Positions 1 to 7,356 of a stretch of 64,000 nt of DNA are shown piece by piece. A program made the translations under genes and the position numbers. The DNA lies in the NCBI GenBank assembly GCA_017309115.1, contig JAFLEF010000008.1, forward strand, positions 1 to 64,000, in the 5' to 3' direction. This DNA is from Verrucomicrobiota bacterium. GTDB taxonomy: Bacteria; Verrucomicrobiota; Verrucomicrobiia; Limisphaerales; UBA9464. Under the pieces are notes generated by a model that searched no databases, had not been told where the DNA came from, and saw only the letters and a list, made by a program, of their open reading frames with translations. How positions within the stretch are numbered: position 1 is the stretch's first letter; every line of letters starts with the position of its first letter.

Positions 1-379
1 GCGGCGACGCAGTTGCCTTCAGCTACACGACGCCCTGTCGGCATCGTACTCAGTCTTTCACTGGTTAGTCTCATCAGTTTCACAAACGCACGGACTGCGC
101 CAGCCCTCTGGCGCTTTGGGGCGCGTCAGTGGTCGGAGGGAGGTTAGCAACACTCGACGCGTCACTCCACGGGACGAAAAACGGTAGAGGGGTACCGCAG
201 TCCATAGAATATGACCCGTGGGGAGTCCACGAGGGACCGGCTCCGCGGAGCGTCGCCCCACCAGACGGCGGGAGTCTTCCGTCTTCGCTCTCTCAGCTCT
301 CAGCTCTCAGCTGTTCCAACGCACAGAATCGCATCCGGGGCTTGTCGGGCTGTGAACCCTGGGTAGGGTGCGGGCGGTC
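1..379. other. intergenic region with repeat fragments
   Basis: No convincing gene. The stretch holds pieces of repeat families found elsewhere in the window: a fragment around 92-125 (inverted relatives near 32,250 and 61,075), the GGCTCCGCGGAGCGTCGCCCCACC half-palindrome at about 239-262 (written here as positions because it recurs near 38,900 and 39,105), and an AGCTGAG-type heptad array on the opposite strand at 288-313. The two open frames across it have repeat-derived composition and were not called. Confidence 0.6.
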
Positions 380-1498
380 ATGAAACTCCCTCGGATCTTT
401 GGTCTAAGTTGGTTGGTGGGCGGCATCTCAATTTCAGCGTGGGGAGCTGCGCCGGACGCCGCAGTGGCCGCCTTGCGCGCGGTGGGCCCGGAAGGTCAGG
501 GGAATGAAGCCGCCCAGAAGGCCTGGCCCACCGTGGCCGCGGCACCCGTCCAATCCGTACCCGTCCTGCTCGTGGCCATGGATGGTGCCAATGACTACGC
601 CCTGAACTGGCTGCGCGCCGCCGTAGAAGCCATCGTGCAACGCGAAGCCGCCGCCGGTCGCAAGGTGCCGGTCGCTGAGTTGGAAGCCTACCTTAGCCAG
701 ACTCAGCATCATCCCAAAGCTAGGCGCTTGGCGTACGACCTCATTGTCCAAGCCGCGCCCGATCGAGCGCAGGCGTTGGTGCCCGGATTTTTGAATGATC
801 CCAGCAACGAATTGCGACGCGACGCGGTGGACCGGTTGATGCTTCAGGCCACGAATCAGATTTCCAGCAACAAGGCCGCTGCCATCACCACTTACCAGCA
901 GGCGCTGGGCGCGGCCCGCGAGGCGGATCAGATCGAAGCCATTGCCAAGACCCTGGGGGACCTGGGGCAGAAGGTGGATTTGGCGCAGACCTTCGGCTGG
1001 GTGACCCGCTGGAAGATGATTGGTCCGTTCGACAACACGGACAACGCCGGCTTTGTGAAGGCCTATCCGCCGGAGGAGACGCTGGATTTCACCGCCGAGT
1101 ACGACGGCAAAAAGGGCAAAGTGAAGTGGGTGGAGCAGGAGTTCCGCAGTGACTACGGCTTGGTGGATTTCAACAAACCCTTCGAACCCTTGAAGGAAGT
1201 TGCCGGCTACGCGACGGCGGAGTTTTGGTCGGACCAAGCCCGCCCGGCGGAGATTCGGCTCGGCTGCAAGAACGGCTGGAAGGTGTGGTTCAACGGTCAG
1301 TATCTGTTCGGTCGGGACGAGTATCACACCGGCGCGGAGATCGATCAGTTCCGGCTACCGGTGGAACTGAAGGCCGGGAAGAATGTCATTCTCGTGAAGT
1401 GCACTCAGAACGAGCAAACCGAGGACTGGACCAAGGAATGGGAGTTTCAACTCCGCGTTACTGACGCCCAGGGCACGCCGATCATGTCCACCCGCTGA
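380..1498 (+). CDS. secreted HEAT-like / galactose-binding-fold protein
   Basis: Predicted exported protein of unknown function, 372 residues. The ATG at 380 is preferred over the in-frame GTG at 368 because it places a basic start (MKLPR) directly before a hydrophobic signal peptide ending near SAWGAAP. Residues about 30-220 are alpha-helical and alanine-rich, like HEAT/armadillo solenoids. The C-terminal 150 residues read as a beta-sandwich with the phrases GWKVWFNG, GRDEYH and ILVKCTQNEQ, a pattern I associate with carbohydrate-binding-like domains of PVC secreted proteins. It lies 27 bp upstream of the PQQ-like protein on the same strand, so the two are probably co-transcribed and may act together in the periplasm. 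Family membership is inference from sequence style; no catalytic motif is visible. Confidence 0.8.
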   Translation: MKLPRIFGLSWLVGGISISAWGAAPDAAVAALRAVGPEGQGNEAAQKAWPTVAAAPVQSVPVLLVAMDGANDYALNWLRAAVEAIVQREAAAGRKVPVAELEAYLSQTQHHPKARRLAYDLIVQAAPDRAQALVPGFLNDPSNELRRDAVDRLMLQATNQISSNKAAAITTYQQALGAAREADQIEAIAKTLGDLGQKVDLAQTFGWVTRWKMIGPFDNTDNAGFVKAYPPEETLDFTAEYDGKKGKVKWVEQEFRSDYGLVDFNKPFEPLKEVAGYATAEFWSDQARPAEIRLGCKNGWKVWFNGQYLFGRDEYHTGAEIDQFRLPVELKAGKNVILVKCTQNEQTEDWTKEWEFQLRVTDAQGTPIMSTR

Positions 1499-1525
1499 TT
1501 ACCAACCCCGACCTCTCTTCACTTC

Positions 1526-2734
1526 ATGAAACTCCTCTCTGTTCTGGTCAGCTTGACCCTCGGACTCGGCTCGCTGACGGCTGCCGACTGGCCGCAGTTC
1601 CGGGGTCCGCAGGGCAACGGCATCGCGCCGGATGCCAAACTGCCGGCGAAGTTGGATGCCCAGTCCGTGGCCTGGGCGGTGGACCTTCCCGGACGCGGCG
1701 TGTCCTCTCCGATCATCGTGGGCGACCGGGTGTTCGTGACCAGTTCCAGCGGACCCAAGCACGATCGATTGCGCGTGCTGTGTTTCAATCTGACCGATGG
1801 TCAGCTGCGCTGGGAACGACAGTTCTGGGCCACCGGCCGGACCATGACCCACGAGAAGATTAGCGGGGCGACGCCGACTCCGGTTAGCGACGGGAAACGT
1901 CTCTTCGCCTTGTTCTCCTCCAACGACCTGTTTGCCCTGGATTTGGACGGAAATCTCCTGTGGTTCCGCGGTCTGGGTCGGGATTATCCAAACGCCAACA
2001 ACTCCCTGGGGATGGCCTCCTCGCTGGTGGTGGCGGACGGAACGGTGATCGCGCAGGTCGAGAGTGAGAGCGAGTCGTTCACGGCGGGCTTGGATCCGGC
2101 GACTGGGAAAAACAAGTGGCGGATGGAACGGCCGCGAAACTCGAACTGGACATCGCCGGTGGTGACGACCGGTCCGGACGGCAAGCCGGTCGTGTTGTTG
2201 CAGTCGTTCAAGGGCGTGGCGGCGGTGAATCCGGCGACGGGCGCGGTGCTGTGGAGTTATGACGACAAGGCGTCCACGGTTCCGTCGACCACGGCGGCCG
2301 GCGGACGTCTTTATGTTCCGTCCCAGGGTCTGACCGTCTTGGAGCAGGTCCCGGGTGCGGCGCCCAAACAGATCTGGCGTTCCGCGCAGTTGCGTCCGGG
2401 GACACCGAGTCCGCTGGTCTTAGGCAACCGGGTGCTGACGATGAACGATGGCGGCATTCTGAGCTGTGGTGATGCGGCCGATGGCAAGCGATTGTGGCAA
2501 CTGCGGCTGAAGGGTCCGTTCAGTGCGACGCCGGTGGTCGCGGGTGGGCTGCTGTATTGTGTGAACGAGAAGGGTCTCGTGCAGGTGGTGGATCCGTCCA
2601 AGCCGGAGGGCGAAGTGGTCAGCGAACTGGATCTGGGTCAGACCGTCATTGGCACGCCGTCAATTGCGGCGAATTCGTTGTTCATCCGCAGCGACGGCAA
2701 GTTGTGGCGTATTGGTCGGCCGAGCTCGCTGTAA
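1526..2734 (+). CDS. PQQ-binding-like beta-propeller repeat protein
   Basis: Exported beta-propeller of 402 residues. It starts with a signal peptide (MKLLSVLVSLTLGLGSLTAA) followed at once by WPQFRGPQGNG, the hallmark N-terminus of PVC outer-membrane-assembly/PQQ-like propeller proteins. Repeated blades carry the pattern aliphatic-Ala-Leu-Asp-x-x-x-Gly-x-x-x-Trp (for example LFALDLDGNLLWF, VAAVNPATGAVLW, LSCGDAADGKRLW). Such proteins lack the full cofactor site of true PQQ dehydrogenases and usually serve as extracellular binding or scaffold modules, so an enzymatic role is not claimed. The gene follows the HEAT-like secreted protein closely, suggesting one transcript. The coding frame is clean and its codon use matches the high-GC neighbours. 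Confidence 0.88.
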   Translation: MKLLSVLVSLTLGLGSLTAADWPQFRGPQGNGIAPDAKLPAKLDAQSVAWAVDLPGRGVSSPIIVGDRVFVTSSSGPKHDRLRVLCFNLTDGQLRWERQFWATGRTMTHEKISGATPTPVSDGKRLFALFSSNDLFALDLDGNLLWFRGLGRDYPNANNSLGMASSLVVADGTVIAQVESESESFTAGLDPATGKNKWRMERPRNSNWTSPVVTTGPDGKPVVLLQSFKGVAAVNPATGAVLWSYDDKASTVPSTTAAGGRLYVPSQGLTVLEQVPGAAPKQIWRSAQLRPGTPSPLVLGNRVLTMNDGGILSCGDAADGKRLWQLRLKGPFSATPVVAGGLLYCVNEKGLVQVVDPSKPEGEVVSELDLGQTVIGTPSIAANSLFIRSDGKLWRIGRPSSL

Positions 2735-3056
2735 GGCGAACGTTCGTCGGTAGGGACGTTGCGCGGCGACGTCCCCGCGCACCCGCTCGGAGCGCTGGGA
2801 CGCGGGAAATGGGTGGTCAGGGTCGAGGGTGGTGACGCGTCGGGGCGAAGGTGAGGCGTGGGGCGTTTTGGGGCTGACCAGGAAGTGCCGGTGGGCGCTG
2901 CTGCGCGAGGAGGGGTACGGGAGGACAACGCCGGATTTCGGCAGATGAAGCCGAGAATCAACGATCTGAGAGTCCGTCGAGATCGAAACCGAGGTCGGGT
3001 GTTCTGTATCGACAGGAATCCCCTACTCGGTACGCGGGGCACGCGATTCTCTCCCC
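2735..3056. other. intergenic boundary of the cyclase cassette
   Basis: Roughly 320 bases without a supported gene between the convergent PQQ-like gene and the minus-strand cyclase cassette. The left part is GC-rich and repeat-like; base composition falls towards 2,940-3,056, marking the edge of the lower-GC cassette. No clear hairpin-plus-T-run terminator was found. No terminal repeats of an insertion sequence were seen. Confidence 0.5.
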
Positions 3057-3746
3057 CTAAACTCTTTTCACGAGCTTCGCCAACCCGGCATCTGAGGTAA
3101 GTTCTTTGTACATACTCTCTGCCTTGGCTGATCCAGCTATGGTCCTAAAAACAGGGTCGCCAGTTATCTCCCGAGCGATCCGCATCACCAGGTCAATTTG
3201 AGCTCTCTCCGCGTCCTGTTTCAGTCTCTTGCCGACTGCAACCAATCCATCCACTTCTCCCTTCTGTATCTCCAGCTCTCGCCTTCTTTTTTCACACCAG
3301 GCCGTCTCTTCTCGTACTTTTTTCTCCCTCTCCTGAAGGGTTGAAGCCCATTCCTCCATGCCTTTTGGGGTATCCTTAACCCAACTCTCGATTCTACTGT
3401 CCAAGATTCGGTTCTGCTCTTGGGCCTGCCAGTTCTCGATTCGGGCATTCAATTTTGCCCAGAGGATGGTGATGATGCGAGGAAGCATCCCCCCAACTGG
3501 ACTGATTACAAAAAGGAACAGAGAGGCGGTGGCAAGCGGTGCCCAAAAACCTCGACCCCAGCCAAAATATACAACCGCCTCAGCTATTCGAGCTGACGGT
3601 TTCTCTTCGCCCAGGAAAAGCACAACGAGGGGCTTCCAATTCCACAGGGCCCAAGAGATGGCGAACGCTGAAACGATTGGATTTGAAAACCGGGACTTTA
3701 GCTCTTGGTGAGCTTCTTCAGCCGGGCTGACTGTCGGCGAATTCAT
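3057..3746 (-). CDS. 2-TM coiled-coil membrane protein, candidate cassette effector
   Basis: Membrane protein of 229 residues, family not recognised with certainty. A short cytosolic N-terminus leads into a hydrophobic segment at about 24-45 that contains SNPIVSAFAISWALWNWKP, then a second at about 64-98. The rest, 100-190, is highly charged heptad-rich coiled coil (for example ERERE/KKVREE-type runs, RRRELEIQK), followed by a small C-terminal domain (residues 190-229). A start of the form N-P-x-x-S-x-F-x-x-S-W-x-x-x-N-W-K is one I have seen in small membrane proteins of mobile or defence-like cassettes; this is from memory and unverified. No cyclic-nucleotide-binding domain is evident. It is the last gene of a three-gene unit, 19 bp after the cyclase. 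Codon use is less GC-rich than in the flanking genes, suggesting horizontal transfer. A role as output of the cyclase is inference from position. Confidence 0.85.
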   Translation of the reverse strand: MNSPTVSPAEEAHQELKSRFSNPIVSAFAISWALWNWKPLVVLFLGEEKPSARIAEAVVYFGWGRGFWAPLATASLFLFVISPVGGMLPRIITILWAKLNARIENWQAQEQNRILDSRIESWVKDTPKGMEEWASTLQEREKKVREETAWCEKRRRELEIQKGEVDGLVAVGKRLKQDAERAQIDLVMRIAREITGDPVFRTIAGSAKAESMYKELTSDAGLAKLVKRV

Positions 3747-3765
3747 GGTTCTTTCGACTTACGGC

Positions 3766-4398
3766 CTAAACATCCTCCGGGAACACATACGCAGTCCTGG
3801 CCCGACATCCCTTTAGTTCGGGCAGAAGGATCCGGCTCATTCCGAGTCGTTCCGGCGCAAGTGGTGCTAGAACATGCTCGGTGACCACAAATCCGCATCG
3901 CAGCGTTTGGATCCGGCACGCCAGGTTGATTACGTACCCAACAAAATCATCAGGGTCGCCGCTTCCTCCTGTTGTTTTGACGGGGAATAGGCCTCCCCTC
4001 GAAATTCCAACCCTGATCCGATTCGGTAGCGTTGCGTCATTCTCAGTGTGAAGAGCCCGAATAAACTCCGAAAACCTCTCCTGAAGTAGTCTCAATGCCC
4101 TGACGATGCGCTCCCCGAAATCCGTTCCGTCTTCGGGTTTTTCCTTCCAGATGATGATTAGTCCATCGCCGGTGAATTTCCGAAAGTCCGGGAACCGCAA
4201 AGCTGTACCGTCGGACAAAAAAAGTTCGTTCCAAAGGTTCAGCTTGAAGTCCGTTAGCTGGACCAACGTTCTCGCAACCGTTTGCGGCAGATTTGACCCA
4301 TCGGACTGGGCGCAAAACTCGGAGAACCCTTCGACGTCGACTACCGCCACGTAGCCTTGGACCACTTTGTGGAGCGGGCCGGCTTCATCGAAAATCAT
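3766..4398 (-). CDS. stand-alone class III nucleotidyl cyclase
   Basis: Single-domain class III adenylate/guanylate cyclase homologue, 210 residues, which would convert an NTP to a cyclic NMP in the cytoplasm. The family motifs are all readable: VVDVEGFSEF supplies the first metal Asp (D21), RKFTGDGLIIIW the second (D78) and a base-contacting Lys (K74). RIRVGISRGG matches the GIHxG strand. DDFVGYVINLACR supplies D151, the transition-state Asn (N158) and Arg (R162) in canonical spacing. The K74/D151 pair is the adenine-selecting combination of classical adenylyl cyclases. There is no membrane or sensory domain of its own. Its 5' end overlaps the upstream GYF-domain gene by 14 bp, implying translational coupling, and the 2-TM gene follows after 19 bp. 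Small cyclases paired with membrane effectors are the layout of Pycsar anti-phage systems; here that is an inference. Confidence 0.9.
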   Translation of the reverse strand: MIFDEAGPLHKVVQGYVAVVDVEGFSEFCAQSDGSNLPQTVARTLVQLTDFKLNLWNELFLSDGTALRFPDFRKFTGDGLIIIWKEKPEDGTDFGERIVRALRLLQERFSEFIRALHTENDATLPNRIRVGISRGGLFPVKTTGGSGDPDDFVGYVINLACRIQTLRCGFVVTEHVLAPLAPERLGMSRILLPELKGCRARTAYVFPEDV

Positions 4399-4825
4399 AT
4401 TGATCCCTGGCGATACTGTTGGCGATGCGACGGAGCCAGGATGTGATCTCTAACGTGCAGCCAATGATGATGCACCCCAAAGCCGCCAGCGCTCCGACCT
4501 CTCTATCGGAAATCAGACCGATGTTGTGGACGTTGCCAGAGCTCGTGCTGCTCGCCAATGCGAACAATCCCCAAAGTACACCAAAGAACATGATAACCCC
4601 GCCAAGGCGCGATCCGCCTCTCAGCTCCTTCGAGGTTGTTGCTTTGAGTTTAGGAGGGATGGAAGCAGCAAGTTCGGCGGCAAGATCGGTATAGGGCTTA
4701 TAGTCGCCATTGCCCACGCGTCGCCAAAGGATCTCATCCAACTCTCCCCGTCCGTGCATCTCGGCAATTTCCTGGCAGGTGTAGGGGCCGTACTCGGTCC
4801 CATTGTGCCACAGCTTGTAGGTCAT
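4385..4825 (-). CDS. GYF_2-domain membrane protein
   Basis: First gene of the cyclase cassette, 146 residues. The N-terminal 52 residues fit the GYF_2 (DUF4339) fold: YKLWHNGTEYGPYT, then a helix, then ILWRRVGNGDYKPYTDL. GYF_2 modules are small protein-interaction domains often fused to membrane segments in bacteria. Two hydrophobic helices follow at about 73-92 (GGVIMFFGVLWGLFAL) and 108-132, so the GYF domain probably faces the cytoplasm. The stop codon lies inside the cyclase start region (14-bp overlap). It might sense or scaffold for the cyclase, for instance at the membrane, but this is only inferred from gene order. The start ATG lies about 22 bp downstream of a plausible promoter. Confidence 0.85.
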   Translation of the reverse strand: MTYKLWHNGTEYGPYTCQEIAEMHGRGELDEILWRRVGNGDYKPYTDLAAELAASIPPKLKATTSKELRGGSRLGGVIMFFGVLWGLFALASSTSSGNVHNIGLISDREVGALAALGCIIIGCTLEITSWLRRIANSIARDQYDFR

Positions 4826-4846
4826 GATCGTGAGTTTTTCCGAAGT

Positions 4847-4875
4847 GTTTTATCGGGCGATCCGTCATTGTCCAA
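4847..4875 (-). promoter_or_regulatory. putative sigma-70 promoter of the cyclase cassette
   Basis: On the minus strand TTGGAC (4870-4875) is separated by exactly 17 bp from TAAAAC (4847-4852). Transcription would start near 4840, giving a short 5' leader of about 15 bases before the ATG at 4825. The match is by eye and untested, but its location immediately upstream of the first gene of a tight three-gene unit supports it. Confidence 0.4.
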
Positions 4876-5246
4876 CCCCGTCTGAGAGGGTGGTTCCAAT
4901 AGTCCCCTACCTACTCAGAAAAATGGATCTGGTTTCCCTTCCGTAGGCGCGTTTGCGCCCACTTCTTCTCTTTCCACCTCCGCCACGCTATCCGGCTCCA
5001 TCTGGGCCTTTTCCTAGGCTGAAATAGGCTTGGCCTTATTGTAGCCCGCAGGCGGCAGTGCGGCGTCCAGGCGACCTGAGATTCCCTCCTCGAATTCTCG
5101 GCGGGTGGCGACCGGATGCGCCCGGGTCTGGAAGAGTAGTCGGCTGGCTCGCGTGGAGCGAGGGACGAAGGTTCGGTTGACCATTTCCGAGCTTAGCACC
5201 CGTTTTTTTGGGTTCCTGTGCGGACGGTTCCCGATAGCGTTGATCC
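4876..5246. other. intergenic region, no firm gene
   Basis: About 370 bases between the divergent cyclase cassette and the VOC gene. The first 150 bases share the lower GC content of the cassette; the rest returns to the chromosomal composition. A minus-strand frame (5,014-5,184) beginning MVNRTFVPRS looks slightly protein-like but has no recognised family and no visible ribosome binding site, so it is not called as a gene. Confidence 0.4.
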
Positions 5247-5801
5247 ATGATGACACTTCTTCGGCGAATGGGTTTGGGCATGAGTGGTCTGGTCGTGGCT
5301 CTGGCGTACCTGTCCTGGGGTGGGGTGGCTCAGGCGGCGGACACTGCCAAGGAGTTCACCAAGCCGACCATCGACATTGGTATGTTTGCCCAGGATCCGG
5401 ATCGCACGGCGGCGTTCCTGACCAACGCGATTGGGTTTCGGGAGTTGCCGAGCTTTGCGGTGTCGGCCGAGTTGGGGAAGAAGATTGGGTTGGTGAACAA
5501 TCATCCGTTTGTGATTCGGATGTTCACTCTGGGCGAAGGCGAAGATGCCACCCGGCTGAAGGTGATCAGCATTCCCAAGGTGGAAGGCCAGAAGCCCAAT
5601 CAGAAGTTCCTGGAGTCCACGTATGGTCTTCGTTACCTGACTCTGTACGTCACCGACATGACCCGAGCCTTGGAGCGGCTCAAGGCGGAGAAGGTGACGC
5701 TGCTCGGTGAGTCGCCGGTGGATCTGGGCGGCGGGACGTTGCTGGTCGCCTTCCAGGATCCCGATGGAAATTTCATCGAGCTGATCGGCAAGCGGAAGTA
5801 G
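5247..5801 (+). CDS. exported glyoxalase/VOC-superfamily protein
   Basis: Vicinal-oxygen-chelate (glyoxalase/bleomycin resistance/extradiol dioxygenase) fold protein of 184 residues with a signal peptide (about 1-31, ending VAQA-AD). The mature part holds one pair of beta-alpha-beta-beta-beta units: TIDIGMFAQDPDRTAAFLTNAIGFRE opens the first and LRYLTLYVTDMTRALERLKAEKV the second, ending in the common VAFQDPDGNFIELI motif whose Glu is a usual metal ligand. The first-strand His of many VOC enzymes is replaced here (IDIGMF), so metal binding may be incomplete. Export of a VOC protein is moderately unusual but occurs in PVC bacteria. Substrate unknown. Start ATG at 5247, with a second ATG at 5250 that would change nothing. 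Confidence 0.85.
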   Translation: MMTLLRRMGLGMSGLVVALAYLSWGGVAQAADTAKEFTKPTIDIGMFAQDPDRTAAFLTNAIGFRELPSFAVSAELGKKIGLVNNHPFVIRMFTLGEGEDATRLKVISIPKVEGQKPNQKFLESTYGLRYLTLYVTDMTRALERLKAEKVTLLGESPVDLGGGTLLVAFQDPDGNFIELIGKRK

Positions 5802-5867
5802 TCCGTGGAAACGGTGGTTGGGGTCGCCGATGGCGGTTCATCCACTACTTGGACCCGGCTTACTGGC

Positions 5868-6971
5868 CTACTTCACCTCCAACACCGGGTTGCCCAGGAT
5901 CTCCATCCGAGGGTGGACGCCGAGGCCGGGTTCGCGGGAGGCGGCCATGCGGCCATTCTGACGCTGCGGGGCGCCTTCGGCGGTGCTGACGGTCACGTAA
6001 CTGTTGAAGTCGGTGGTGCTGAACAACAGCTCCGGGGGCGTGCTGTGGGCGAGGTGCGCAATCGCGGCGGTGGCTAGGTCGCCACCCCAGGAGTCTTCCA
6101 GGGTCATGGCAATTCCCAGGCTCACGCAGAGATCGCGGGCTTGGCGAATCTTGGTCAGGCCGCCCAGCTTGCTGATCTTCAGGTTCACGACATCCATGGC
6201 GCGGTCAGAGAGTGCGCGGAGCAGGACGTCGAGTCCGTCGATGTTCTCGTCCAGGATGAACGGATGGGTGCGTTGTTGGCGCACGGCGAGGCATTCCTCG
6301 TAGGTGAGGCAGGGTTGTTCCAAGTAGACATCCACGTCGCGGACGGCGTGGGCCAGGCGGACGGCTTCGTGTTGTACCCAGCCGGTGTTGGCGTCGGCCA
6401 CGAGGCGGTCACCAGACTGCAATTGGGCTGCGACGGCGCGGATTCGTTGGATGTCGACATCGGGATCGCCGCCGACCTTTAACTGGAAACGCCGATAGCC
6501 TTGGGCCCGATACTCGGCGACGCGGCTGGCCATGAGGTCCGGCGTTTCTTGGGAAATGGCGCGATAGAGCGGGAAGTCGTCGCCATAGCGTCCGCCGAGC
6601 AGTTCGCAGACGGGCAATCCGGCGAATTGGCCGAGAAGATCCCAACAGGCGATGTCGATGCCCGTCTTCACGTAGGGATGGCCCTTGAGCGCGGCATCCA
6701 TGCGCCGGTTCAGTCGGTTGAGTTGGCGGGGATCTTCGCCGATCAGGTGCGGGCCCAGTTCCCGTAACCCGGCGCGAACGCCTTCCGCGTAGGCGGGCAG
6801 GTAGAAGGGACCGAGTGGGCAAACTTCCGACCATCCGCGATGCCCGGTGTCGGTCTCGACGCAGACGACCGTGCTGTCAAAGACCGTGACGGATTTTCCG
6901 CCGGACCACTTGTAAGTGGTTTCGTGCAGGGGAAGTTCGACACGATAGGCGAGGATGCGGGCAATCTTCAC
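5868..6971 (-). CDS. enolase-superfamily dehydratase, probable cis-3-hydroxy-L-proline dehydratase
   Basis: Mandelate racemase/muconate lactonizing enzyme family member, 367 residues, full length with a capping domain (1-120) and TIM barrel. Acid/base lysines sit at K165 (FQLKVGGD) and K265 (NLKISKLGG). Metal ligands are D193 (ADANTGW), E218 (YLEQPC) and D241 (LDENID), and EDSWGGD follows on strand 8. This combination, together with AHSTP and the KISKLGG phrase, fits the cis-3-hydroxy-L-proline dehydratase subgroup, which forms delta-1-pyrroline-2-carboxylate during hydroxyproline breakdown. The start is a GTG. No other hydroxyproline catabolic gene is adjacent, so the substrate is an inference from motifs; another acid sugar or proline betaine derivative cannot be excluded. 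Confidence 0.87.
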   Translation of the reverse strand: MKIARILAYRVELPLHETTYKWSGGKSVTVFDSTVVCVETDTGHRGWSEVCPLGPFYLPAYAEGVRAGLRELGPHLIGEDPRQLNRLNRRMDAALKGHPYVKTGIDIACWDLLGQFAGLPVCELLGGRYGDDFPLYRAISQETPDLMASRVAEYRAQGYRRFQLKVGGDPDVDIQRIRAVAAQLQSGDRLVADANTGWVQHEAVRLAHAVRDVDVYLEQPCLTYEECLAVRQQRTHPFILDENIDGLDVLLRALSDRAMDVVNLKISKLGGLTKIRQARDLCVSLGIAMTLEDSWGGDLATAAIAHLAHSTPPELLFSTTDFNSYVTVSTAEGAPQRQNGRMAASREPGLGVHPRMEILGNPVLEVK

Positions 6972-7356
6972 CGCGCGAGTGTGTCGGAGAGGCGGACGAG
7001 CGGCCAGTCTGGGGCGGGGAAAGCTGGGGGAAAGCTGGGGGAAAGCTGAGAGCTGAGAGCTGAGAGCTGAGAGGTAAAGCCGGTAAGCGGGAAGCGGGAA
7101 GCGGTAGGCCCGGTCGGCTCGGTAGCCGCCGAGGGAACGAGGCGCTGACTGAAGGGGAGGAACTTCACGCGTGAGTTCTGCGGTTACGCGTGGGGGAGTG
7201 GATTGGCGCCTCCTGCCGTCGGCGGCTACGGCTCGGTGAGGGAACGAGGCGCTGACTGAAGGGGAGGAACTTTACGCGTGGGTTCCTCGGTTACGCGTGG
7301 GGGAGTGGAATGGCGCCTCCTGCCGTCGGCGGCTACGGCTCGGTGGAAACCTCGCC
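6972..7356. repeat. intergenic repeat cluster (heptads plus palindromes)
   Basis: A stack of several repeat types. 7,010-7,045 has AAAGCTGGGGG units, followed by an AGCTGAG heptad array to 7,074, then GGTAAGC/GGGAAGC heptads to about 7,105. Two near-identical blocks follow at about 7,122-7,215 and 7,232-7,325, each containing GAGGGAACGAGGCGCTGACT and ending in CCTGCCGTCGGCGGCTACGG. Flanking GGCGGCTAC / GTAGCCGCC arms can pair. No coding capacity is credible here. Confidence 0.75.

Noticed and set aside
434..1327. Long minus-strand frame of 297 residues
   Set aside because: Antisense of the secreted HEAT-like gene; composition typical of GC-rich shadow frames, no signal or domain.
5014..5184. 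Small minus-strand frame starting MVNRTFVPRS
   Set aside because: No family, no ribosome binding site and no supporting context; kept only as a remark.
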